Part shown: in pieces, positions 15,559 to 25,500 of the stretch
Layout: each line of letters opens with the position of its first letter
How positions within the stretch are numbered: the first letter of the stretch is position 1
From: an uncultured Clostridia bacterium
Lineage (GTDB): Bacteria > Bacillota > Clostridia > Christensenellales > Borkfalkiaceae
NCBI GenBank assembly: GCA_934254825.1
Contig: CAKQMB010000020.1
Span: forward strand, 1-27,584
Direction: 5' to 3'
Length of the DNA: 27,584 bases
Notes under the pieces: generated by a model
The model's database searches: none
Told to the model about the DNA's origin: nothing
What the model saw: only the letters and a program-made list of their open reading frames with translations
Program-made: the position numbers and the translations under genes

Positions 15559-16678
15559 GTATAAGTTGGGTGAGCTGATTGAGCAGTGTGACCAGCGTAA
15601 TTCTGATAACGAATATATTCTCGATGATGTACGTGGTATTTCAACGGGAAAAGAATTCATTAGCACTAAGGCAAATATGGATGGTGTCAGTTTGCTAACA
15701 TATAAAGTCGTCGCTCAAAGGGAATTTGCATATGTTGCAGACACTTCACGGCGCGGAGAAAAGATAGCTATTGCATTTAATACCGGCGATAAACCGATTT
15801 TGATTTCATCAATCTATACGGTTTTTCGCGTGAATCATAATGAAAAATTGGTTTCTGATTATTTATTCATGTTTTTTAATCGTCCTGAATTTGACCGCTA
15901 CGCAAGATTCAATTCTTGGGGATCAGCAAGAGAAACTTTTGATTGGGATACTCTTTGTGATATTGATATTGAGCTTCCCGACCTGCCTACACAGCAGAAA
16001 TATGTTGATATCTATAACGCTATGGTCGCCAATCAGCAAGCTTACGAACGCGGCTTGGAGGATTTGAAACTCACTTGCGACGCGTATATCGAAGATTTAC
16101 GAAGAAGAATGCCGTGCGAGAGGATTGGAAAGTATATAGAGCCGACAGATACTACAAACGTGGACTTGCAGTATGGTATCAATGATGTTAGGGGTATCTC
16201 TATCGAAAAAAAACTTATTGAAACAAAAGCTGATATGGAGGGCATAAATCTTAGCCCATATCTTTTAATTCAACCTAATGAATTTTCGTATGTGACTGTG
16301 ACATCTCGAAATGGAGGGAAAATTTCTATTGCACTAAACGATTCCAATAAAACTTATATCTGCTCTTCTTCATATGTGGTGTTCAAAAGCAAGGACATGG
16401 AGGAATTGTTGCCCCAATATTTAATGCTGTTTTTTTCAAGAGCTGGATTTGACAGATATGCACGATTCCACTCATGGGGGTCAGCACGAGAAACATTCGA
16501 TTGGGATAATATGTGTGATGTTAAAATTCCGATTCCTGATATAACAATTCAAAAATCAATCGCAGAGATGTATACGGTGTATAACACACGAAAAAGGATT
16601 AACGAGCGGCTAAAAACACAAATCAAAGATATATGCCCGATTTTAATTAAAGGATCGTTGGAGGAAGGAAAAGCATAA
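15545..16678 (+). CDS. hsdS: Type I specificity subunit (HsdS) with two near-duplicate target domains
   Basis: The ATG at 15545 (MALSKYKLGELIEQCDQRNS) lies within the end of hsdM; an earlier frame start at 15518 is inside hsdM and less likely. The 377-residue protein has two target recognition domains that are clearly copies of one another. Each contains a VRGIS motif, a TSR(R/N)GxKI motif and the block FDRYARF(N/H)SWGSARETF, at about 115-138 and 300-323. Helical spacers follow each. HsdS picks the two half-sites of the recognition sequence. Because the halves are so similar, the two half-sites are probably alike, giving a near-palindromic bipartite target. The TAA overlaps the next ATG (TAATG). 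Confidence 0.85.
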   Translation: MALSKYKLGELIEQCDQRNSDNEYILDDVRGISTGKEFISTKANMDGVSLLTYKVVAQREFAYVADTSRRGEKIAIAFNTGDKPILISSIYTVFRVNHNEKLVSDYLFMFFNRPEFDRYARFNSWGSARETFDWDTLCDIDIELPDLPTQQKYVDIYNAMVANQQAYERGLEDLKLTCDAYIEDLRRRMPCERIGKYIEPTDTTNVDLQYGINDVRGISIEKKLIETKADMEGINLSPYLLIQPNEFSYVTVTSRNGGKISIALNDSNKTYICSSSYVVFKSKDMEELLPQYLMLFFSRAGFDRYARFHSWGSARETFDWDNMCDVKIPIPDITIQKSIAEMYTVYNTRKRINERLKTQIKDICPILIKGSLEEGKA

Positions 16679-17442
16679 TGACAGATTACGAAAAGCTAAA
16701 AGTAATAATTGATGAGATTGATGATTTGATTAATCATCATGTAACTTCGGATACTCCTGCTTTTATAGCATGGAAAAATAAAGCTGAACGCTTTTTAGTA
16801 AAAAAATACGGTAAAGATAGCATTGAATATGAGCACTTTAATGATACCGATTTTTCTTTGCATATATGGTCAACCAATACACCGGATTCAACATTTATTA
16901 AAGCTTGTAAATCTGGTTTAGTTTCTACAAAATTGGTATTTCAAAACTACTTAGACGAGTTGGATGATGATGTGCCAGTAAATGTTGTAGAACAAATTCC
17001 CGTCAGTAAATATGAGAGAGTTTTTATCGTTCATGGTAATGACGGAGAGCTGAAACAAGCCGTTGCAAGAATTATCGAAAAACAGGATGTTGATGCTATT
17101 ATCTTATCCGAGCAAGCAAGCAAAGGTCGCACAATTATTGAAAAATTTGAAGATTATAGTGATGTTGGCGGAGCAATATGTTTATTTACTGCTGACGATT
17201 TTGGTAGAGCAAAAAATGATACTACAGATAATGTTCGTGCAAGACAGAATGTAGTTTTGGAAACCGGCTATTTTATGGGCAAGCTCGGCAGAGATCATGT
17301 TGTGCTTTTGGCAGATAAAGGAATTGAAATGCCCTCTGACTTGTCAGGTGTTGTTTATACTGATACGGCAAAATGTGAAATCAATTTGCTTAAAGAGCAA
17401 AAATCTATGGGATATACTGTTGATTCTAATAAATTATTGTAA
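16678..17442 (+). CDS. TIR-like nucleotide-binding protein (CAP12/PF10137 type) within the restriction operon
   Basis: A 254-residue protein. The N-terminal 105 residues are a mainly helical domain I cannot name. From about 111 it has a TIR-like domain: YERVFIVHGNDGELKQAVAR, then IILSEQASKGRTIIEKFED, AICLFTADDFGRA, and the family signature ARQNVVLETGYFMGKLGRDH with a conserved glutamate (E195). This matches the 'predicted nucleotide-binding protein containing TIR-like domain' family, whose relatives in cyclic-nucleotide defence systems cleave NAD+. Here it would be a candidate NAD+-degrading or nucleotide-sensing component. Its start overlaps the hsdS stop and a membrane protein follows 32 bases later, so it is firmly in the restriction operon. 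NADase activity is inference. Confidence 0.75.
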   Translation: MTDYEKLKVIIDEIDDLINHHVTSDTPAFIAWKNKAERFLVKKYGKDSIEYEHFNDTDFSLHIWSTNTPDSTFIKACKSGLVSTKLVFQNYLDELDDDVPVNVVEQIPVSKYERVFIVHGNDGELKQAVARIIEKQDVDAIILSEQASKGRTIIEKFEDYSDVGGAICLFTADDFGRAKNDTTDNVRARQNVVLETGYFMGKLGRDHVVLLADKGIEMPSDLSGVVYTDTAKCEINLLKEQKSMGYTVDSNKLL

Positions 17443-17474
17443 AACCTTATTATAAAACTGAAGGATGGAAAATA

Positions 17475-18395
17475 ATGAAGAAAAGAAAAATGTTTTGCTT
17501 ATTTGTTTTAGCGTTTTTTGTCCTAATGCTTTTAACATCTATTTTTGTAGGATTTATATTGAAATGTATCAATAATTTTATTGACTTATCAGACATGATA
17601 TGGTTTTGGCGTGGTCTAATAATTAGTATAATCATTTCCATCGTAGGGGCTACGCTAATAGTTCATAGTACAAAACAAATTGGAGAAACAAAATTATCGT
17701 TTTGGCTTGGGAAGAATTATCCGAAATTGTTACTAAGTTATGTTCTTGTTGTTCTCGCACTTGCATCGATAAAAAAACAAACTTTTTGGTCTACCGATAT
17801 AGTATATGATGTGTTGTCGTTACAATGGACAATTTTTGGACTATCGTTGACTGTTTTTCTGGTTTGGAATGTTATTATGGTAGAATTTTTAAAAAACAAG
17901 GAGCCAAAGCAATCCGATTCGCTGAATTTGTTTCAACAATACACGTTAGTTTTAAAAAAGAAAACTTATTTTCAAGAAGTTGAAACAACATTTACCACAG
18001 CGATTCTGCTGACTATAAATTTGTTCTTGCTCGTAATATCTACATCGGCAATATATGTTAGTGCGAAACCAGATGGTATTATCACACAAAATATTTTGCT
18101 TTTTTCATTTTTTCTTACAACAAATTCAATTTTATGTCTGTTTACGGATATTTTAATGCCATTAAAAAAAGATAAGGCGGAAATGCTGAAGGATAATAAT
18201 GTAACAAAAGAAGATGTTGATAAAGCACAAGCAGCATTATTTGCACAAGCTATCATTGATGCGTTAAAAGAAGGGGTAATGAGTTTAGATCCCGAAAAGT
18301 ACACAGATGATGAAAAGAAAGAATTGCTTATTGGGTATTTGGAGGCTTTTAGGGATTACGTTCATAGCAAAGAGACTTCTAAATCAGATAATTAA
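17475..18395 (+). CDS. Six-helix membrane protein next to the TIR-like gene
   Basis: A 306-residue protein with about six transmembrane segments: 6-28, 42-63, 85-99, 117-137, 174-196 and 205-228. A cytoplasmic-looking C-terminus of about 75 charged, helical residues follows (DKAEMLKDNNVTKEDVDKAQ, then DPEKYTDDEKKELLIGYLEA). AAGGATGG upstream supports the ATG. It lies between the TIR-like gene and hsdR with gaps of 32 and 29 bases. The DNA here is AT-richer than hsdM and hsdR, like the TIR gene, hinting that the two were inserted together. I do not recognise the family. As a partner of a TIR protein a membrane effector or anchor is plausible. Confidence 0.65.
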   Translation: MKKRKMFCLFVLAFFVLMLLTSIFVGFILKCINNFIDLSDMIWFWRGLIISIIISIVGATLIVHSTKQIGETKLSFWLGKNYPKLLLSYVLVVLALASIKKQTFWSTDIVYDVLSLQWTIFGLSLTVFLVWNVIMVEFLKNKEPKQSDSLNLFQQYTLVLKKKTYFQEVETTFTTAILLTINLFLLVISTSAIYVSAKPDGIITQNILLFSFFLTTNSILCLFTDILMPLKKDKAEMLKDNNVTKEDVDKAQAALFAQAIIDALKEGVMSLDPEKYTDDEKKELLIGYLEAFRDYVHSKETSKSDN

Positions 18396-18424
18396 GGAAA
18401 AAACTTTTGAGTGGAGACAAAACA

Positions 18425-21400
18425 ATGGCAAAATTACAAGAATATAATGGCCGTTACTGTGAATCTGAATATGAATATGCTTTTCTATCATTTTTAGAGG
18501 ATGAGGGATGGCATTATCTGCACGGCAACAGTATTCCGCGCGATTCAAAAATCTCGGTTTTATATGCCGATGATATGGAACAGTTTTTGAGCAAAACCAA
18601 TACAGATCTGACTGTCGATGAAATCCATCAGATTATGGATACCGTTCGTCTTGTAGGTGCGGAAAGCGAGTTTGCCACTTTGCACAAGGTCTACGGTTGG
18701 ATGGTCAGCGGTATACAATTCACTCCACAGAACGGCATCCCGAGAATAATATCACTGATCGACTTTGAAACCCCGGACAATAATATTTTCCGCTGCGTGA
18801 ATCAGTTTGCTGTAGAATATATCAATAACGGTCAAAAAGAAACCCGCAGACCTGATGTACTGTTGTTTGTCAACGGGTTACCGCTTTGCGTAATAGAGCT
18901 CAAGAACCCGGCTGATGCCAATGCCACAATTTATGACGCGTGGGAGCAGATCAATATTCGTTATTGGCGTGATATTCCTCATTTGCTTCACTATTGCCCT
19001 TTGGCATGTATTTCGGACGGCGTGAAAACCCGGCTCGGTACAGTTCGTACTCCCTATGAACATTTTTATGCCTGGAGAAGAGTAAATGACGGCGACGCGG
19101 TTTCAACATTGCCTTTTGAAGAAACCGAAAATATGATAAAGGGCGTCTATGCGCCAGAACGGTTTCTTGAAATATTTCGCGACTACATCTATTTTCAGGA
19201 CAGCATTTACGACAGCGACGAGCGCGAAATCGTATGCCGCTATCCTCAGTTTTTTGCCGCAAGACTTCTTAAACAGAGCATTGTAAAATCCGTTGAAGAA
19301 AAAAGCGGAAAGGGCGGTACATATTTCGGCGCAACAGGCTGCGGCAAGACTTATACCATGGCTTTCCTTGCCCGTCAGCTTTCAATGCGCTGTCCCGAGC
19401 TTGGTTCTCCGACGATCATAATGATCGTTGATCGTGATGAGCTTCAAAAGCAGGGTGCAAAACTGTTCACAAAAAGCAAAGAGTTTTTGAACCTTGGTGA
19501 AGTAAGCGTTGTTCCCAATCGCAAGGTTTTGCGAGAGGAATTAAGCTCCCGTAAAAGCGGCGGCTTCTATATATGCACCATTCAAAAATTCTGTGATCGC
19601 GAGGACGACAAAATCGGACTTCTCAACGAACGGGCGAATATTATTTGCTTTTCAGACGAAGCTCACAGAACACAGCTCGAACATTCTAAAAAAATTCAGT
19701 TCAGTAAAGATGCCGACGAGAATATGAAAGCCATGGTTTCAAAGCCCTATGCAAAGGTGTTGAAAGAGGCGTTCCCGAATGCAACCTTTGTCGGATTTAC
19801 AGGCACACCCATCGCCGAAACATATCAGACATTCGGTGATGAAATCGACCGCTACACAATGGATCAGGCGGTAGCCGACGGACTGACGGTTTCTATCAAA
19901 TATCATCCGAGAATTGCTAAGGTGCTCTTTGATGCCAAAAAAATCAAACAGATAGAAACATATTATAAAACATGCGCTGATGACGGTGCAACCGAAGAGG
20001 ATATCGAGGCAAGCAAAAAGGCTATGAGCTCTATGGAAGTTATCCTCGGTGAGCCGTCCCGCTTGGAGCGCCTTGCTGCAGATATTCACGATCATTATGT
20101 ATCCTCCTGCGCCAAAGACCCAGACAGAGTGCAGAAAGCAATGATTGTTTGCTCAAGCAGAACAATTGCTTATGAACTTCTCAAAAAATTTCAGGACAAA
20201 TATCCGGAATGGTTTGTAGAAAAAAAGGTTGCTGACGGATTTACGGCAACCGATGAGGAGTTGAAAGAATTAACGCCGATGCCTTTTATGGCTATGGTCG
20301 CCAGTGTCGGCAGTAATGACAAGGCAGATATGTACAATTACCTCGGCGGCGTGAAAAACGATAAGCGCTCCGAGGCTTTGGATGCCGCATTTAAACAGGA
20401 TAAATCAAATTTCCACATTGTCATTGTAGTCGATATGTGGATAACCGGTTTTGATGTGCCGTCGCTCACATATATGTACAATGACAAACCGCTGAAAAAG
20501 CATCTGCTGATTCAGACGATAAGCCGCGTAAACAGAAAATATCCCGGAAAAGAGTACGGAATGATCGTCGATTATATCGGTATCCGCAACAACATGCGTG
20601 AGGCAATGAAGATATACGGCGGCAACACATCGGTTGCGCCTACAACAGATGATGTCGAACAGGCTACTACAGTATTTAGGGAGGAGCTATCTGTTCTTAA
20701 CAATCTGTTTTCCGGATATGATTTAAAGCCGTTTTTGAATCCCGACGGTGATCCGTTTGAGCGGTACAAGCTTCTTGCGAAAGCGGCTGAATACGTCTTT
20801 GCCTCTGCGCAGGAGTTGCAGAGCGAAAGCAACAGCGGAAAATCTGTCAAAACAGTATCGTTCAAAACATATTTTTTGAAGACGGTAAAAAGGATGCGGA
20901 TGGCTTTTGATGTTTGCCAGCCGTCCGGAGAACTCGGAGACGAAGAATCCGCTCTCGCGCAATGTTATATGGCAATCGCCGGCTTTGTTCGCAAAATGAG
21001 CGGCACAACCGAGGTAGATACAGAGACAATGAACCGCCATGTATCCAAAATGGTCGAAGAGGCTCTTCAGTACAACAAGGTTGAAAGTGTGCTTAGCGAA
21101 GGCGAACAAGAAGATATTTTCAGCCCTGAATACTTTGAAAAACTGTCCGATGTTAAATTGCCGGCATCTAAGTTGGAATTGCTTATTAAGGTACTTAGAA
21201 AGCAAATTACAGAATACCGCAAAACGAATCAGGTGGAAGCAAAGAAGTTTCAGGAAATGCTCGAAAAAACGATAGAAGAATATCACGAGCGCCGCAAGCA
21301 TTTGACAGTAGAAGAAGCGGGCGAAACGCAGGAGCAGGCGTCCGAAGATATTATTAAATCTGCAACCGAACAGGCATTGAAGATATTGCGGGAGATGAAT

Positions 21401-21745
21401 GAAAGCCGTGAAAGCTTCCGCAAAATCGGATTGACTTTTGAAGAAAAGGCATTTTATGATATCTTGATGTCATTAAGAAATCAGTATAACTTTGAGTACG
21501 GCGAAGATAAAACTGTCGGCGGTATTTCCGTAAATGATAAGTGCAAATCTTTGGCAAGAAAAATCAAAGAAATTATTGACACCAAATCTTCATTTACCGA
21601 TTGGCTTAATAATCAAATTGTCCGCGACCAGCTGAAATTTGACATTAAGGTTTGCCTTATCAAAAATGGTTATCCGCCGCAGTATAGCCCTGAAGTATTT
21701 CAAAAAGTTATGGAGCAGGTCGAAAATTTTGAGGAAAATAATTGA
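18425..21745 (+). CDS. hsdR: Type I restriction motor/nuclease subunit (HsdR), full length
   Basis: From ATG 18425 the protein has 1,106 residues, the normal family length; a TTG 18 bases earlier is possible, but GGAG sits eight bases before the ATG. The N-terminal nuclease core is visible as RRPDVLLF (D144) and CVIELKNP (E158, K160). The motor follows: Walker A GATGCGKTYTM (about 302-312), the DEAH-like box CFSDEAHRTQ, GFTGTPI, and late motifs DMWITGFDVPSLTYMYNDKP and TISRVNRKYPG. A helical C-terminus contacts the methyltransferase. HsdR translocates unmethylated DNA and cuts it when motors collide. It appears intact, yet its hsdM partner is truncated, so activity depends on another HsdM or on assembly error in hsdM. 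Confidence 0.9.
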   Translation: MAKLQEYNGRYCESEYEYAFLSFLEDEGWHYLHGNSIPRDSKISVLYADDMEQFLSKTNTDLTVDEIHQIMDTVRLVGAESEFATLHKVYGWMVSGIQFTPQNGIPRIISLIDFETPDNNIFRCVNQFAVEYINNGQKETRRPDVLLFVNGLPLCVIELKNPADANATIYDAWEQINIRYWRDIPHLLHYCPLACISDGVKTRLGTVRTPYEHFYAWRRVNDGDAVSTLPFEETENMIKGVYAPERFLEIFRDYIYFQDSIYDSDEREIVCRYPQFFAARLLKQSIVKSVEEKSGKGGTYFGATGCGKTYTMAFLARQLSMRCPELGSPTIIMIVDRDELQKQGAKLFTKSKEFLNLGEVSVVPNRKVLREELSSRKSGGFYICTIQKFCDREDDKIGLLNERANIICFSDEAHRTQLEHSKKIQFSKDADENMKAMVSKPYAKVLKEAFPNATFVGFTGTPIAETYQTFGDEIDRYTMDQAVADGLTVSIKYHPRIAKVLFDAKKIKQIETYYKTCADDGATEEDIEASKKAMSSMEVILGEPSRLERLAADIHDHYVSSCAKDPDRVQKAMIVCSSRTIAYELLKKFQDKYPEWFVEKKVADGFTATDEELKELTPMPFMAMVASVGSNDKADMYNYLGGVKNDKRSEALDAAFKQDKSNFHIVIVVDMWITGFDVPSLTYMYNDKPLKKHLLIQTISRVNRKYPGKEYGMIVDYIGIRNNMREAMKIYGGNTSVAPTTDDVEQATTVFREELSVLNNLFSGYDLKPFLNPDGDPFERYKLLAKAAEYVFASAQELQSESNSGKSVKTVSFKTYFLKTVKRMRMAFDVCQPSGELGDEESALAQCYMAIAGFVRKMSGTTEVDTETMNRHVSKMVEEALQYNKVESVLSEGEQEDIFSPEYFEKLSDVKLPASKLELLIKVLRKQITEYRKTNQVEAKKFQEMLEKTIEEYHERRKHLTVEEAGETQEQASEDIIKSATEQALKILREMNESRESFRKIGLTFEEKAFYDILMSLRNQYNFEYGEDKTVGGISVNDKCKSLARKIKEIIDTKSSFTDWLNNQIVRDQLKFDIKVCLIKNGYPPQYSPEVFQKVMEQVENFEENN

Positions 21746-21813
21746 TATAAATAAAAATTATATGCCAGCAACTAAAAACAACCATGGAAAGTTTAAAATG
21801 AGTGGGGTAACGT

Positions 21814-22512
21814 ATGGAATCAATTTTATTTGACGGTTACAGGAAATACCAAAAAGAACAAAAAGACAATTTCATAAAGGCGATTTTCAAATTGCCTGTA
21901 TGGGTACAGATTTTTTTAGCAATGATTGTTCTTTGTTTAGTCTATAGTGTTTTGGTTCTTTTTGTTCCTTGTCTTAGAGTAGTGTACGGTTATTGTTTAG
22001 CGGTTGAAGTATTAACCTGTGTGGTGTTATATTTCTATACAGAAAACTTTCAAATAAAAACAAGTGATTCCCGGTTGTTTGTTTATCAAGAATACTGTGA
22101 AAAAATCAAACATTGGCTTGATTCAGTTGGCGTGAATGTTACACCAGAAAATATTACAGAAATAATAACGAGAACAAATAAACGTATTGATATGTTAGAA
22201 AAGAAACGCAAAGAGCGAAGAGATCGTATTGATAGATGGATTCAGATTCTTATAATTCCAATATTATTAGCTATTTTTTCAGCAATTATAAAAGAACAAA
22301 CAGATTTGTCACTCCTGCTTGTGTATGCCGTTACTATGATAGTTGCAATCGCCTCAATGGGCTTGGCGTTTCTTAATATTTATAATATATTAGATTTCTT
22401 TCGAAAAAGAAAGTTAGAGCAAATGAAAAGTTTTGTCGAGGACTTACAAGGAATTTTGGATTGTCAGTTTGAATGCAAACTTATCGGTCTAAAGGATAAA
22501 GATAATGAATAA
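21814..22512 (+). CDS. Four-helix membrane protein paired with the KAP NTPase
   Basis: A 232-residue protein with two transmembrane pairs: 30-52 and 57-75, then 142-160 and 166-190. A cytoplasmic helical linker joins them (ITEIITRTNKRIDMLEKKRK, strongly charged), and a C-terminal helix follows (LEQMKSFVEDLQGILD). The start has only a weak GGGGT ribosome site. The next gene begins 15 bases after its stop, so the two are surely co-transcribed. The DNA is AT-rich like the NTPase gene. I do not recognise the family; the layout fits a membrane partner or pore controlled by the downstream NTPase, which is inference. Confidence 0.6.
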   Translation: MESILFDGYRKYQKEQKDNFIKAIFKLPVWVQIFLAMIVLCLVYSVLVLFVPCLRVVYGYCLAVEVLTCVVLYFYTENFQIKTSDSRLFVYQEYCEKIKHWLDSVGVNVTPENITEIITRTNKRIDMLEKKRKERRDRIDRWIQILIIPILLAIFSAIIKEQTDLSLLLVYAVTMIVAIASMGLAFLNIYNILDFFRKRKLEQMKSFVEDLQGILDCQFECKLIGLKDKDNE

Positions 22513-22527
22513 AAGCAGATTATTTAT

Positions 22528-25500
22528 GTGAATCCATTCAAACAATCAATAATCGCTTATAAAAAGAGGGTGTATATATTGCTATTTCGTAATAAATCAA
22601 CTATTTCTAATAAAGACAATGAAAATTTCAAGCCTATTGTGTTTGTCAATAATCCTGTGAAAAGGCAAAAAGATGATATCGTCGGTTTTGATAGTCAGGT
22701 AGAAACATTGGCTTGCGCTATTGAGTCTGGGGCAAATATGATTGGCGTTATAGCAGACTACGGTAGTGGTAAATCCAGCTTAACGGATATTTTGTCAGAA
22801 TCTTTAAAGAAACGAAAGAAAATTACAAAGCCTATAAAGATTAATCTTTGGGATTGTTTGCAAAAAAACGCAAATCCAAAGCCATCTGATGATGAGAAAA
22901 TATCAGTATTAACAAGATCATTTTTATATCAACTTTCGAGTGGGCATGGGCGAAAATTTGGGAGTTTTATAAATAAGATTTTAAGCAAAAATTATGGTAA
23001 TATCTCTTTTGGCATTAATTCTTGGAAGTTTTGGTGGATGTTTATCATTGCAGGGTTAATGTTTGTGATATATAAAATATCCACACTTACTAATACGGGA
23101 ATAATGCAATATCTTCCAGAGAGGTTTGGAGTTATAGCTTCCGGTGTAAAACTCTTGTCTCCCTTCTTTCTATTCCTTGCATGTGTATTTTTAATTTTGG
23201 GTATAAAGGATACCTATATTGCATTTTCTCATTGGAAGATGCAAGAAAAAAGAGAATTAGAAATCAACGATGTTTTCGATACATATTCTACCATTGTTAA
23301 TAAAATTCGGCCGTTATGCAAACGAAAGAAGCGGCTCGTAATTGTTGAGGATTTAGATAGAATTACAGAGAAGCCTTTGGTTGTCGAATTTCTGAAAGAA
23401 TTATATCGCTTCCATGATACGTTGGGAGAGTATAGCGAAAACTTTGTTTTTGTGGTATCCATAAAACCTGAAGCGCTATTAAAACCTAATAGTGCAGCTG
23501 AGGATAATGTTTATACAAAAGTATTTGACACAGTTATATCGTTAAAACCAATTCATTTTGATGATTATGACTCGGTATTATTAAAACTTATCGATAATAA
23601 TCCAAAGCAAAAAGCAGAACTGCAACGGTTGATTAAATCAGAAATTAAAGATACCCTTCCACAGTCTTTTAAGTGGATTAAGAAGGGCGAAAACTTAACT
23701 TTAAGAGATCTTAAAGACCGTTTGAATCATGCTATAGCAATAATGCTATCAATAAAAAGCAAAAATTATCAGGTGAGTACTGCGGCAAATTTTGAAGCGT
23801 GTACTGCTATTGCGTATTTTGAGAGCCATTACCCAAAAGAATACTATAAGTTAATAAAGAATGAGGCAGGGCTTGCATCATTTATGCGCACAACACCAGA
23901 AATAATCAATGGCAATACCAAGGATGTTCAACCAGCATTAGTTGCCTCTTTTAACACAACATTTAAAAATGGTGACAGTAATAATGCAGCGTATTCTAAG
24001 ACCTTCGTTGATGAACTTTGCGGTTTAGTAGCTTCTGGCGTTTTTAATGATGATTTTAGAATGTATTTTTATACTTATCCTAAAGGAAGTCCAATAAAAA
24101 CGACCGATGAACGTGAACTTTGCAACTATTTGCTATTTCCTAACATCTATAAAAATCATGATAATTTAGATGAAGTTGTTATAAAGGTTTTTAAGGATAG
24201 AAAAAATAGCATTGTAGAAAAAACCTTAAAATCGCTTGAAAAGTACCCACCAGTTATACTTAAAAATACAACTTTATTTGTGACTGCTGTTGAAGTTTCT
24301 TTGGGAAAAGCGTTTGATATATTTTCAGAAGAAATCATTGAATCTGACTATGATGAAAAGTATAAAGCTGAATGTTGGTTTAGACTCAATTCATTAGAAA
24401 CCCTCGACTATGAAGGTTTTGTACATAAAGCTATTAATAAAATTTTAGTTGTATGCAAAAGTTCGAGCGAAATAATTAAAATTCGCAAATCTATCATATT
24501 GGGTTTGCGTTCTAAAATTGCGGATTTTATCGGATTATTTGAAAACTCCAAAGACATGATCCCGCTAATAACAGCGGATGAAATTAAATCTATCAATGAC
24601 ATTGATATCATCCTAAAGTTCATAGATGTTAATGTTCTCAAGAAAGATAATTACGAATATATCGCAGCAACCATTAATAATCAACCGCTTAATCAGAATA
24701 GTGAAACATTTAAAATTGCCTGTAATGTTTTTCGTAGATTTTCTAAATTATTATCTCCAATTGAAATGGGAGATGGTTTATTAAAGTTTGTAGATATAAA
24801 TAATTATCTTGACGATGGGTTCTTTGAGATTATTTCGAAGGCAGAAATCAAACATCTAAACATTGCAACCTATTTAAACAAGTTTTCTGCAAGCGAATTG
24901 TCCGCTGAATATATTAAAATCATTGATAGTTTAGGGTTTGATGATTATATATCGGAAGACATTATTGATACTGTTTTACAAGAAAAGCACTACTATACAC
25001 CTTTACTCTTTTTAGCCAAAGAAAATGATTTTTCTAAATTTGATTCACATTTAGCTAATAACTTAAAACTATTGGAAACATGTGAAAAAATCAATGAGGA
25101 TTATCAAGATGTTATAATTGGCTTTAGAAAATACGCATTTCAAAATAAGGCGCGTTCAGAATATAAAATATTGTATTTTGAGCCATTTCCTATAATTTCA
25201 ACCGAAGAATATGTTTCTATGACTGAAGCAAGCGAATTATTTAAACTGGTTGATACTTCACAAATAAGCGAAGAAAACTATAGTGAAGTTTCGGATACGC
25301 TATGTGAGAGAACTTACGCTACATCAGAACTTGTGGATTTATTTGATTGGCTGTTCAATAATGAAAAAAATGAGAACTGCATTAGCGACCCTGTATTGCG
25401 AAAGAACTTTTTTGAATCATTGGATCTAAGAAAACTTGAGCTAAGAAAACTTGATGATCAACAAAGGAACTATACTTACAGCGTTATCGCTGATGTAATT

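Noticed and set aside
20572..21301. Several open frames of 70-190 codons on the minus strand within hsdR, mcrC and hsdM
   Set aside because: Compositionally these are antisense shadows of strongly supported plus-strand genes, without ribosome sites.
21762..21833. A 23-residue open frame between hsdR and the four-helix membrane gene, as a leader peptide
   Set aside because: No ribosome site and no attenuator-like structure; its overlap with the next start is not enough to call a gene.
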